Source: an uncultured Bacteroidales bacterium
GTDB taxonomy: Bacteria > Bacteroidota > Bacteroidia > Bacteroidales > Paludibacteraceae
DNA: 20,169 bases
Direction: 5' to 3'
Assembly (NCBI GenBank): GCA_934667275.1
Contig: CAKULK010000022.1
Coordinates: forward strand, 1-20,169
The notes beneath the pieces were generated by a model. That model saw only the letters and a program-made list of their open reading frames with translations, was not told the DNA's origin and ran no database searches. Positions 8,701 to 15,211 of the stretch are shown here, one piece after another. Numbering within the stretch: the stretch's first letter is position 1; each line of letters begins with the position of its first letter. The position numbers were made by a program, and so were the translations under genes.

Positions 8701-11132
8701 TGTATGCAAAGAAAAAAACAGAAGGTGCTTTCCGCAAAGTTACTGCAGAGCCTACGGATTGGAGTGGGGAGTATTTGATTGTTTATGAAGATGAAAATGT
8801 GGTGTTTGATGGTTCTTTCACAGAAGGAAGGTTTGATGTAGTGCACAACAATCACGCAGTTACAATTACGAATAATATCATCTCATTAAAAGATGGTCAA
8901 GACTATACCTTTAGTATTGCAAAATCGGGAAATGGCTATACATTGCAAAGCAAATCGGGATACTATATTGGTGGAGCATCAAACACAGGTATTACTGCTA
9001 ATAAGACCACTTCATATATTCATACATTTGAAGTAACCTCATCGGAATTTGCAATTAAAACATGGTATAATAATAGTGAGGGGGATGAAAATCTGAGGTA
9101 TTTGCGCTATAATTATGCGAAAGATCAAAAACGTTTCCGCTACTATAAAAGCAACACATCTGTTGGTAGTGTTGCTTTATATCTAAAGGAAAAGGGAACT
9201 TATTCCGACTATTCGACGACTTGTGCGGAGGCGGTAGAGGTGGCAGTGCCAACGTTCTCTGTGGGGGGCGGTGAATATACCGAGGCGCAGAGTGTGGAAA
9301 TCAGTTGTACAACAGCAGAAGCCACAATCTATTATACCCTTGACGGCACTGAGCCGACCAATGCTTCTACTAAATACAGCGGTGCAATCAACGTGGATAA
9401 ATCAATGACTATCAAAGCCATTGCGTATGCAGATGCATACAACTACAGCGATGTGGTGACTGCGGAATATGTGGTATTGCAAGATGCTGAGGTAAAATGG
9501 CAGACGTATGGTGAGGATGGTAGTTCGAAAGTAGATTTAACCGAGGCTACTATCTATACGGACGGTGATTTGGACATATATGTTTACACCCCCTCTAATG
9601 GGAAACAAACATTTGCCTCGACGGATGAGAATGTAGCAATTGTAGAAGAAAAAACGGGAAATGGAGGTCTGAAATATATCGAATTGTCGGTAAAAGGAGT
9701 TGGCACGACTACGATTACTGTAAATGTAGAATCAGACGGAACATTTGCTGTTGGTAGTGCATCGTTTGTGTTGCACGTGGTTGAGCATAAGACGATAGTG
9801 AGTGTGTCGTTCCCTGCTGAATCTTATGATGCTACGTTGGGTGAGGAGTTTACAGCCCCCGCATTGACTGTCAGTCCGCAGGTTTCGCCTATTGTGTATA
9901 GCAGTTCGGACGAGAATGTAGCAAAAGTGGATGCTGCAACAGGTGAGATTACATTGATGGGTATGGGAAACACCACTATCACGGCTACCTATACCGGTGA
10001 CGAGACCCACGACCCCGCTACGGCACAATATACCCTCAATGTTACCGACCCGAATGTAGATATTATCAAGGCTGAGGATTTGAAAGCAACAAATACTACT
10101 TATACAGAATTCAAAGATGTAGAAGGTTCTGTTTCTCATACTTTGTATGCAGGAAAAACGGCATACAATGATGGAAATATTCAATTATCAACGTCGTCTA
10201 AAAACAAGCCTGGCATTATTTCTACACAGTCAAAAGGTTTCTTAAAGACTATTACTATTACATTTGCAAGTGGGAGTAATGATGTAGATGTGTATGGTAA
10301 CATAACTCCATATGAAGAGATTTCTGATCTGTATGGTAATGATAGAGGTGTCAAATTAGTCACTTTGTCAGGCGCTACTGACAGCAAGACGGTTTCTTTT
10401 ACGGTAACAAACGGCAATTACCCGTACATAGGCATTCGTGCTCAAGACAAAGTTGTATATATTGAGCAGATTGCTATTGCGTGGACACCGACTGAGGTTA
10501 TTCGGGATGGGCTGCAAGAAGGAGAGTTTGGAACTGTTTGCTTGAACAAAGGAATTGATGCCGGTAATTATCTTGGTGCCACTTTCTATGAGATTGCGTA
10601 TATGGAAAAGCAGAATGGCAATCCATACAAGATTTTCTTTGATGAGGTAACAGGTGAATTAGTGGCAGGTAAGCCGTATGTTTATGTGGCTGATGATGAG
10701 CAAATCGTAGCGGCGTTTAATGAGCAGTATGCAAATGCTCCTATTGATGGTGCTAATGGTCTTACCGGTACGTTTGGTGACATTCGAGACGGTGCTGTAG
10801 GTCTGTCAGGCAACATCTTGGAGAATAATTATGTGATTTCTGACAATAAGTTCTGGTTGTGCAAGGGCAACTGCTGGTTACTTGCAAACCGTGCTTACAT
10901 AAAGAAAGATGTTTTGGATAATGAGCCGCAGAAGGCTCCTCTGCCGGGTCGCCGTCGTATTGAGATGGGAAGTGGGCAAAAGGTTCCCACAGGTGTAGAT
11001 AACCTTAGTGAGAATGCCACTATAAATCAGGCATTACAAGGCACTTACGATGTTTTGGGGCGTAAAATTGCGCAGCCAACAGGAACGGGCTTCTACATTA
11101 TTGATGGTAAAAAAGTCATTGTTGTTGAATGA
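5754..11132 (+). CDS. Large secreted mosaic surface protein (Ig-like, InlB-type repeats, CHB_HEX_C)
   Basis: 1792 residues, secreted, probably surface-attached or extracellular; role unknown, likely adhesion or binding since no catalytic domain is visible. Order by eye: signal peptide 1 to about 21; beta-sandwich 24-184; GIKKPT linker 187-192; two Big_2-like Ig domains about 193-275 and 277-361; OB-fold-like module 369-468; Ig-like 471-557; InlB/Listeria-Bacteroides repeat 563-628 (TYETNGG ... FYGWY ... LYAKW); second OB-fold-like module 634-730; divergent InlB-type repeats about 738-810, 816-900 and 905-985; beta-rich domain 994-1148; chitobiase-C-terminal-like domain 1164-1240 (TIYYTLDGTEPT); Ig-like 1246-1343 and 1348-1430; beta-sandwich about 1433-1578; and a C-terminal region ending YDVLGRK ... 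GFYIIDGKKVIVVE. That tail resembles sorting-type tails of Bacteroidales secreted proteins; it is shorter than a typical type IX signal. The AT-rich composition contrasts with the GC-richer recQ and gltX. Confidence 0.9.
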   Translation: MNKTYSLALLLSLLTIGTNAAWGDVLFHETFGNNNSSARTWNDTYSVKSGISAVYSNVSYTITGAKQSKNTVGQTKSGLSQSTNGADATFIVGPLNVANYENLSVSYYWKAGSIKNNTYSTKLYYTTSATETYTEMTTTAKGASSFVECTYNLPAVAQCATLYLKVVFNTSNTQAVIDEFKLAGTEGIKKPTVSLIPETMTLNVGGNNGDISTDVKNYDGALTWTCSKEGIVEILPSEDTKTATIKPLAEGTCDVTASAMVENETYSGTCKVTVKPVATVTSVSVEPATVTLWKGKTTTLTATVTGGNEPSQDVIWKSDNEDVATVADGVITAKTKGICHITATSVADNTQSASCEVTVKDVANTPETAYTVTEAKKLIDDGLNDGKTYSVYINGIIAEVPGINNGIATYKITDGTQTITVFQGYKDKNKTTFSNGDLTDGDEVIVYGALYLYNKKTYELNAGNYLVSHKQKTTLKWSADVCVAEMEYAANKYPTLTITPTIENVAYTYTSSATDVAEIAGEVAITLKSAGTTTITASFAGNDNYLPSEDSYTLTVKAAVPRYTITYETNGGTTVEKSEQQTNLPSTFPTTTKAGYNFYGWYLDVKCETLATAGAPLTDNVTLYAKWEEPYEVGYAWSLIDEELTEDVNVYVKGYVSAIDNVSGITQYGNITYTISDDSKTLTVFRGYNLNNEKFTSADQLHLGDVVVVYGKLINYNGKYEIDASNYIYSRTEAVAHNITLLQDADGYGTIGVDKTSAKMGEVVTLKATPASHYKFTDWTVSIKGSSNDITVTDNTFSMPNADVEVIGGFEELPRYAISLAVAKNGETARGTAYFENTTDDIRGYYADEEPKIVARSLDEDAYIFDKWEVTSGTATIVEPTSATTTLQLSADAEITAYFIPKPAAATITLWENGVENPSKLNGTIGETIMLPATAGGNCNKSVEFVGWSEVEISNSASEPAEKFYAPRAEYTPSAEEVKLYAVYAKKKTEGAFRKVTAEPTDWSGEYLIVYEDENVVFDGSFTEGRFDVVHNNHAVTITNNIISLKDGQDYTFSIAKSGNGYTLQSKSGYYIGGASNTGITANKTTSYIHTFEVTSSEFAIKTWYNNSEGDENLRYLRYNYAKDQKRFRYYKSNTSVGSVALYLKEKGTYSDYSTTCAEAVEVAVPTFSVGGGEYTEAQSVEISCTTAEATIYYTLDGTEPTNASTKYSGAINVDKSMTIKAIAYADAYNYSDVVTAEYVVLQDAEVKWQTYGEDGSSKVDLTEATIYTDGDLDIYVYTPSNGKQTFASTDENVAIVEEKTGNGGLKYIELSVKGVGTTTITVNVESDGTFAVGSASFVLHVVEHKTIVSVSFPAESYDATLGEEFTAPALTVSPQVSPIVYSSSDENVAKVDAATGEITLMGMGNTTITATYTGDETHDPATAQYTLNVTDPNVDIIKAEDLKATNTTYTEFKDVEGSVSHTLYAGKTAYNDGNIQLSTSSKNKPGIISTQSKGFLKTITITFASGSNDVDVYGNITPYEEISDLYGNDRGVKLVTLSGATDSKTVSFTVTNGNYPYIGIRAQDKVVYIEQIAIAWTPTEVIRDGLQEGEFGTVCLNKGIDAGNYLGATFYEIAYMEKQNGNPYKIFFDEVTGELVAGKPYVYVADDEQIVAAFNEQYANAPIDGANGLTGTFGDIRDGAVGLSGNILENNYVISDNKFWLCKGNCWLLANRAYIKKDVLDNEPQKAPLPGRRRIEMGSGQKVPTGVDNLSENATINQALQGTYDVLGRKIAQPTGTGFYIIDGKKVIVVE
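6312..6343 (+). repeat. 32-bp repeat, copy 3 (in the large surface-protein gene)
   Basis: Encodes residues 187-197 (GIKKPTVSLIP) at the boundary between the N-terminal domain and the first Ig-like domain. Outer arms are GGTATCAAA and TTTGATCCC, one mismatch from perfect dyad. It is inverted relative to copy 2 and in the same reading frame. Confidence 0.9.
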
Positions 11133-11173
11133 TTGGATGGAAAGATTAATAATGAATATGTAATTATTGCAGT

Positions 11174-11323
11174 ATGAAGAAATCAATTTATAAAACCCCG
11201 ACTACTATCACTAATCCGGTAAGTACGATGTCTGTATTATGCACCAGTCTCGGCTATGGCGGAGAGGGAGGTGGTATTGGTGGCAAGGCACCGGCACGTC
11301 ATGGTGCTGCGCCATTGGTATAG
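11174..11323 (+). CDS. Small Cys/Gly-containing peptide, 49 residues
   Basis: ATG at 11174 to TAG at 11321-11323, starting 41 bases after the large surface-protein gene and before the terminator hairpin, so probably co-transcribed with it. The product opens MKKSIYKTPTTI, has a central LCTSLGYGGEGGGIGG (Cys27, then glycine-rich) and ends with Ala, Arg and His residues. It recalls a loose group of short Bacteroidales hypothetical proteins that start MKKxYxxP and carry a CTSxGYGG-like core before an Arg-rich end; this is from memory. No function is known to me. There is no clear signal peptide or membrane segment. The alternative is chance, but the position, start context and family resemblance favour a real gene. 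Confidence 0.55.
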   Translation: MKKSIYKTPTTITNPVSTMSVLCTSLGYGGEGGGIGGKAPARHGAAPLV

Positions 11324-11343
11324 TGTAAAAAGGTAATTTAATT

Positions 11344-11390
11344 GAGAAACACAAGGGCTGCCAAATTATTTGGCAGCCCTTGTGTTTCTC
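11344..11390. terminator. Bidirectional terminator hairpin between convergent genes
   Basis: A perfect 23-bp inverted repeat around a single central base: the left arm runs GAGAAACACAAGGGCTGCC and on, and the right arm is its exact complement. It lies between the end of the rightward surface-protein/peptide genes and the end of the leftward 118-aa gene. There is no long T-tract on the + side; on the minus side the sequence after it contains a run of five T. Confidence 0.75.
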
Positions 11391-11441
11391 TGTAAGGGCA
11401 GATTGTCGGTAGGTTGTTGAAAGTTGTTGACCAATACCGCC

Positions 11442-11798
11442 CTATTTCATGGTCAATACAATAGGCTCATTCGGGGGTGTTGCAATATCCTCGACTTGCT
11501 CGTTGAGTAACACGATTTCTGTTCTTTTGAAAAGGCGGAAAACTCGCTCTAACGACCAGAAATCTTCTGTTTCCATTTGTACATAGGTGTGATTCTGGTT
11601 GTCTGCACACACAAAATGTACGCTTACGCGGTTCGCGTCATTTATCCAAAGGCGACACCCTACACAGGTATAGCGGTCGGCATCATAGTGGAATTTTTCT
11701 TGTAGATACAGTTGCAAGTTGTTGTGGATGAAATCGTTGACATCAGCAGCCACCGTGCCGCGCAAATCGTTGTACTTAACATGGGCAATCATAAGCAT
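11442..11798 (-). CDS. Hypothetical protein, 118 residues
   Basis: A small soluble protein with no signal peptide or membrane segment. It has mixed helix/strand character, a CxxC pair (C45, C48, as DRYTCVGCRLW), the segment SVHFVCADN and an acidic C-terminus. I do not recognise a named domain. It has its own good promoter 41 bases upstream of the start and ends against a strong bidirectional terminator, so it is a single-gene unit, which supports it being real. A second in-frame ATG two codons downstream could also be the start. A single CxxC is not enough to claim metal binding or redox activity. Confidence 0.7.
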   Translation of the reverse strand: MLMIAHVKYNDLRGTVAADVNDFIHNNLQLYLQEKFHYDADRYTCVGCRLWINDANRVSVHFVCADNQNHTYVQMETEDFWSLERVFRLFKRTEIVLLNEQVEDIATPPNEPIVLTMK

Positions 11799-11838
11799 TA
11801 AAATTAAGGTTTAATATTTAGGTTGATTATATGATTTG

Positions 11839-11869
11839 CAAAAGTACACAATTTCATTTATATATGCAA
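11839..11869 (-). promoter_or_regulatory. Promoter of the 118-aa hypothetical gene
   Basis: On the minus strand: TTG (11867-11869), 20 bases, TACTTTTG (11839-11846). It matches TTG-N20-TAnnTTTG. The leader to the start codon is about 40 bases and AT-rich. Confidence 0.8.
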
Positions 11870-11875
11870 GTGTTT

Positions 11876-11903
11876 ATTCTGCTTTTTGTGTAAAAAGCAG
11901 AAT
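11876..11903. other. Perfect 12-bp inverted repeat upstream of a promoter
   Basis: Arms ATTCTGCTTTTT (11876-11887) and AAAAAGCAGAAT (11892-11903) are exact complements around GTGT. It ends seven bases upstream of the -33 box of the leftward promoter at 11839-11869. It could be a binding site for a dimeric regulator or a hairpin; no T-tract follows on either strand. Confidence 0.55.
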
Positions 11904-11968
11904 AGAATGTTGTAGAAATGTATATTTGTGCAAATGAAATAAATTTATCTCTGTCTGCAAATGAGGAT

Positions 11969-12001
11969 AGACCCGCGACAGACCCGCGATAGACCCGCGA
12001 C
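11969..12001 (+). repeat. 11-bp tandem repeat, three units
   Basis: Units AGACCCGCGAC, AGACCCGCGAT, AGACCCGCGAC, contiguous, with units 1 and 3 identical. It lies just beyond the terminator of tRNA-Pro and is strikingly GC-rich within AT-rich intergenic DNA. Confidence 0.9.
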
Positions 12002-12023
12002 AAATCAAGTTATGAAAAGGCAC

Positions 12024-12056
12024 AAAAAAAGGGGAGTATCCACTCCTCTTTTTTGT
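12024..12056 (-). terminator. Terminator of tRNA-Pro
   Basis: On the minus strand the stem GGAGT-GGAT-ACTCC is extended by an A-tract before it and followed by CC and a run of eight T. It begins two bases after the tRNA 3' end. Confidence 0.85.
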
Positions 12057-12057
12057 G

Positions 12058-12132
12058 TCGGGATAGCGAGATTCGAACTCACGACCTCCTGCTCCCAAAG
12101 CAGGCATTCTAACCGGGCTGAACTATATCCCG
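12058..12132 (-). tRNA. tRNA-Pro (anticodon UGG)
   Basis: The minus-strand cloverleaf is complete: acceptor stem CGGGATA/TATCCCG with discriminator A, D-arm with AGCCCGGTTAGA, anticodon stem CCTGC/GCAGG enclosing loop TTTGGGA (anticodon TGG at 12095-12097), and T-arm with GTTCGAATC. The 75-base gene does not encode CCA, which must be added afterwards. It has its own promoter and terminator, so it is a monocistronic tRNA unit, divergent from yidC. Confidence 0.96.
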
Positions 12133-12158
12133 TTGCTTTCTTTATCCGAAAGCGGGCG

Positions 12159-12189
12159 CAAAGATACTGCTTTTTTTTGACCCGACCAA
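12159..12189 (-). promoter_or_regulatory. Promoter of tRNA-Pro
   Basis: On the minus strand: TTG (12187-12189), 20 bases, TATCTTTG (12159-12166). The -7 box lies about 27 bases upstream of the mature tRNA 5' end. Confidence 0.85.
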
Positions 12190-12226
12190 ATAAATTGCGC
12201 GAAAAAGAGCGTTTTAGGTTAAATAG

Positions 12227-12257
12227 TTGTATTTTCAAAATAAATTATGTAACTTTG
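12227..12257 (+). promoter_or_regulatory. Promoter of yidC
   Basis: TTG at 12227-12229, 20 bases, TAACTTTG at 12250-12257. The leader to the yidC ATG is about 65 bases. It is divergent from the tRNA-Pro promoter, with their -33 boxes about 37 bases apart. Confidence 0.85.
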
Positions 12258-12323
12258 CAAACTTTTTGTGCCGCAAAGCCCAAAGGTGACAGATATAGAC
12301 TAATTACGAAAATACAATAGAGA

Positions 12324-14258
12324 ATGGATAAGAATACATGGATTGGCTTCCTACTGATAGCCGTAATCATCGTAGGGTTCTCCCTGCTCAACCGCCCTTC
12401 TGAAGAGCAATTGGCTGAGCGTCAGCGCATTCAAGACTCTATCGCCCTTGTGCAGGCGCAGGAGTATGAGGCACAGAGGCTGTCGGAGCAGATTGCACAA
12501 GAGGCAAAGGCTACGCAGAACAGCGAGGCTGTCGCCGCAACTGACCACGAAGCATTGGAGCAGCAAGTGGCTGCCGTTTATGGTCCTTTCGCACCTGCTG
12601 CCAAAGGTGAAGAGGGGCTGGTAATCATTGAGAACGAGAAAGTCCGGTTGGGGATTGCCCGTCGTGGCGGACGTATTGCCCAAGCCGAACTGAAAGAGTA
12701 CAAGGCATACGGCGACACGGTGAACAACCTCTGCCTGTTCCAGGGGGATGAGAGCACGCAGAGTTTCACACTTGTGACGCAGAACAACCGTATTCTATCT
12801 ACGCAAAACCTTTATTTCCAGCCTGTTGACCTGCATACCGATACCGCAGGTACCACCCTTGTGATGCGTCTGCTGACCAACATCGAGGGCAGTTATATGG
12901 ACTTCGTCTATACCCTGCCCGCAGACGACTATATGGTGCGTATGAGCATCCAACCGCACGAAATGCAGACTGCTCTGGCGCAGAACATGACCTCCATGGA
13001 GATGAATTGGGCGGTGACCATACCCCAACAGGAGCGCGGGCGCAAATTCGAGGAGAAGTATGCACGCCTGCAATATATGTTCGTGGGCGGCGATATGGAG
13101 ACGCTTTCCGAGCAGAAGCACGCCTTGAAGAACGAGCCGAGCCGTATCCGCTGGATTGCGTACAAAGACCAGTTCTTCTCCACCGTGATGATTGCCGACG
13201 AGGCGTTCACATCCTCCACGTTGGAATCCACACCGTTGGCGGAGTTCAGCCATTATATCAAGGAGTACAAGACCACCACCAGCGTACCCCTTGACGTGAC
13301 GGGCAAGAAACCCACCACTTTCCGCTACTACCTCGGTCCGAACCACTACAACACCCTCAAGGCATACGACAAAGATGTTGCCAAAGAGGATGAGTTGCAC
13401 CTCAAAGAGTTGGTGCCGCTGGGTTGGAAGATTGTCAGTTGGATTAACAAGATATTGGTGATTCCGATGTTCGACTTGTTCACCTCGTGGGGCTTGCACA
13501 TAGGTATCATTATCTTGCTTATGACGCTGGTTATCAAGTTGATAATCCTGCCGTTCGTATTTGCATCGTACAAGTCGAGTGCCAAAATGCGCGTACTGAA
13601 ACCGCAGTTGGACGAGATAAATGCCAAGTACCCGCCCGAGAAGATGCAGGAGCGTCAGCAGGCTACTATGGCGCTCTACCAGCGCGCCGGTGTGAGCCCT
13701 ATGTCGGGCTGTTTGCCGATGTTGTTCCAGTTCCCGATATTGATGGCTATGTTCTGGTTTCTGCCGACGGCTATTGAGTTGCGCGGTCAGTCACTCTTCT
13801 GGGCGGACGACCTGTCCACCTACGATACGCTCATCTCGTGGAGCCACCCGATACCGCTATTTGGCACGCACCTCAGCCTGTTCTGTTTGTTGATGACCGT
13901 GGTGAACTTCCTGTACACCTATATAAATATGCAGACGCAATCCACCGACCCGAACATGAAGTTTATGAAGTGGATGATGTACTTGATGCCGCTGATGTTC
14001 CTGTTTATCTTCAACGATTACGCGGCAGGTTTGAGTTACTACTACCTTGTTAGTCTGCTGATTACCATCCTGCAAACGATGATTTTCCGCTGGTCTATCA
14101 ACGACGAGAAACTGCTTGCGCAGATGGAAGCCAATGCCAAGAAGAAAGGCGGTGGACAGAAGAAGTCGGGCTTGATGGCACGCCTTGAGAAGATGCAGCA
14201 AGAGCAACAACGCATGGCACGTGAGAACGCCAAGGCGCAAGCCAAGAAAATGCGATGA
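12324..14258 (+). CDS. yidC: Membrane protein insertase YidC
   Basis: Inserts and folds inner-membrane proteins, alone or with SecYEG. The 644 residues have the Gram-negative layout: an N-terminal membrane anchor at about 5-22, a charged linker rich in Glu/Gln, a large periplasmic beta domain at about 85-340, and the conserved 60KD_IMP membrane core at about 370-590 (LHIGIIILLMTLVIKLIILP, then SSAKMRVLKPQ, GVSPMSGCLPMLFQFPILMAMFWFLP, and MMYLMPLMFLFIF). A basic tail (KKKGGGQKKSG ... AKAQAKKMR) fits ribosome or SRP-receptor contact. The basic residue of the hydrophilic groove, Arg in E. coli, appears to be Lys405 here. The last four bases (ATGA) overlap the start of the next gene. Confidence 0.97.
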   Translation: MDKNTWIGFLLIAVIIVGFSLLNRPSEEQLAERQRIQDSIALVQAQEYEAQRLSEQIAQEAKATQNSEAVAATDHEALEQQVAAVYGPFAPAAKGEEGLVIIENEKVRLGIARRGGRIAQAELKEYKAYGDTVNNLCLFQGDESTQSFTLVTQNNRILSTQNLYFQPVDLHTDTAGTTLVMRLLTNIEGSYMDFVYTLPADDYMVRMSIQPHEMQTALAQNMTSMEMNWAVTIPQQERGRKFEEKYARLQYMFVGGDMETLSEQKHALKNEPSRIRWIAYKDQFFSTVMIADEAFTSSTLESTPLAEFSHYIKEYKTTTSVPLDVTGKKPTTFRYYLGPNHYNTLKAYDKDVAKEDELHLKELVPLGWKIVSWINKILVIPMFDLFTSWGLHIGIIILLMTLVIKLIILPFVFASYKSSAKMRVLKPQLDEINAKYPPEKMQERQQATMALYQRAGVSPMSGCLPMLFQFPILMAMFWFLPTAIELRGQSLFWADDLSTYDTLISWSHPIPLFGTHLSLFCLLMTVVNFLYTYINMQTQSTDPNMKFMKWMMYLMPLMFLFIFNDYAAGLSYYYLVSLLITILQTMIFRWSINDEKLLAQMEANAKKKGGGQKKSGLMARLEKMQQEQQRMARENAKAQAKKMR

Positions 14259-15016
14259 AACGGATACTACTGATAGCCCTGTGCTCGTTGAGCATGGGGC
14301 TGTTTGCTTCCGAAACAGGGACTGACACTCAAACCTCTAACAGCGTAAGCGGTCTAATCGCTAACAGCAATAGCGTTTCCCGCTACACTTTCAGCGATTT
14401 CTTTGATGCCCTCGACCTGCCTACGGTCCTGGGTGCAGGCGTTACGCCAAACGGCATTGAGAGTGCCACTTTCAATTCGTCCATGCGCCTTGCATGGCGG
14501 CACCACAAGGGGTATGGCACGTACGTCTTTATCGCTTTCGACACTCACAGCAACACCTACGACTCCCTCTCGGTGGCAGGCACCAATGTCCGCACGGGCG
14601 AGGTGTGGTACTACGAGATAGGACTGGGATTGGGCTACCGAATCCCGTTGGTCAAAGACCTTCGCGCCTACTACGCACAGCCGTATTTCAACCGGTTCGA
14701 CTTCTTTGTGTATGTCCAACCCGGGGTGTCTATTCCGTATGTCAAAACCGTGGTGCCGTACAATGAAACGGGTGCAGACAACAATGGCAGCGACCTCTAT
14801 GAACTGCGTGACCACTTTACTGCCGTACCCACATTGCGTTTTGGTGCCGGGGTGGAGTGGTTCATTATGCCCAACTTCGGAGTCTTTGCCGAAACGGCTT
14901 ATATACAGCACCTTACGCCGACCCTCATCGAGCAGGCTGCTATCGACAAAGGCACCATCCGCCACCCATCCGGACCGCTTGTCTTTTCCATAGGCTTGTC
15001 ACTTTTCTTCAAGTAA
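14255..15016 (+). CDS. Putative outer-membrane beta-barrel protein of unknown function
   Basis: 253 residues with a clear signal peptide (MKRILLIALCSLSMGLFA, cleavage near residue 18). The mature part has alternating aromatic/polar strands with Tyr/Phe/Trp belts (GEVWYYEIGLGLGYRIP, RFDFFVYVQPGVSIPYV, LRFGAGVEWFIMPNFGVFAE) and ends with a strand LVFSIGLSLFFK, as expected for a barrel near-terminal Phe. It is probably an 8- to 10-stranded outer-membrane barrel; the strand number is inferred. Its ATG overlaps the yidC stop (ATGA), which suggests translational coupling. I do not recognise a named family. Candidates are the OmpA-barrel-like or porin-like beta-barrel groups of Bacteroidales. Confidence 0.8.
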   Translation: MKRILLIALCSLSMGLFASETGTDTQTSNSVSGLIANSNSVSRYTFSDFFDALDLPTVLGAGVTPNGIESATFNSSMRLAWRHHKGYGTYVFIAFDTHSNTYDSLSVAGTNVRTGEVWYYEIGLGLGYRIPLVKDLRAYYAQPYFNRFDFFVYVQPGVSIPYVKTVVPYNETGADNNGSDLYELRDHFTAVPTLRFGAGVEWFIMPNFGVFAETAYIQHLTPTLIEQAAIDKGTIRHPSGPLVFSIGLSLFFK

Positions 15017-15062
15017 AAGACTGCCGCTTAGGCAGAGGCAGACGGCATTTGGAATGCTATTC

Positions 15063-15125
15063 TGCCAAATTGGCACATTTATCGTGCCTGTCGTATGCCT
15101 TTTACCTTTTGGCACAACATTTGTC
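15063..15125 (+). promoter_or_regulatory. Candidate regulatory region of dnaK (palindrome plus sigma-54-like element)
   Basis: The 13-base palindrome TGCCAA-A-TTGGCA lies at 15063-15075. Downstream, TTGGCAC at 15109-15115 is followed by TTTGTC at 15120-15125. This approaches the sigma-54 pattern TGGCAC-N5-TTGC with correct GG-to-G spacing, but the conserved -12 GC reads GT. No good TAnnTTTG box is visible in the 195-base gap. No CIRCE (HrcA) element is seen. Whether either element controls heat-shock expression is inference. Confidence 0.35.
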
Positions 15126-15211
15126 TAATCTATTGCGGTTGCCGCGAGCAAGACCCTACAAGAGGTGAGCGCGGGGCAGCAATTGAACAACGAATAAAAT
15201 AAACAAAGAAT

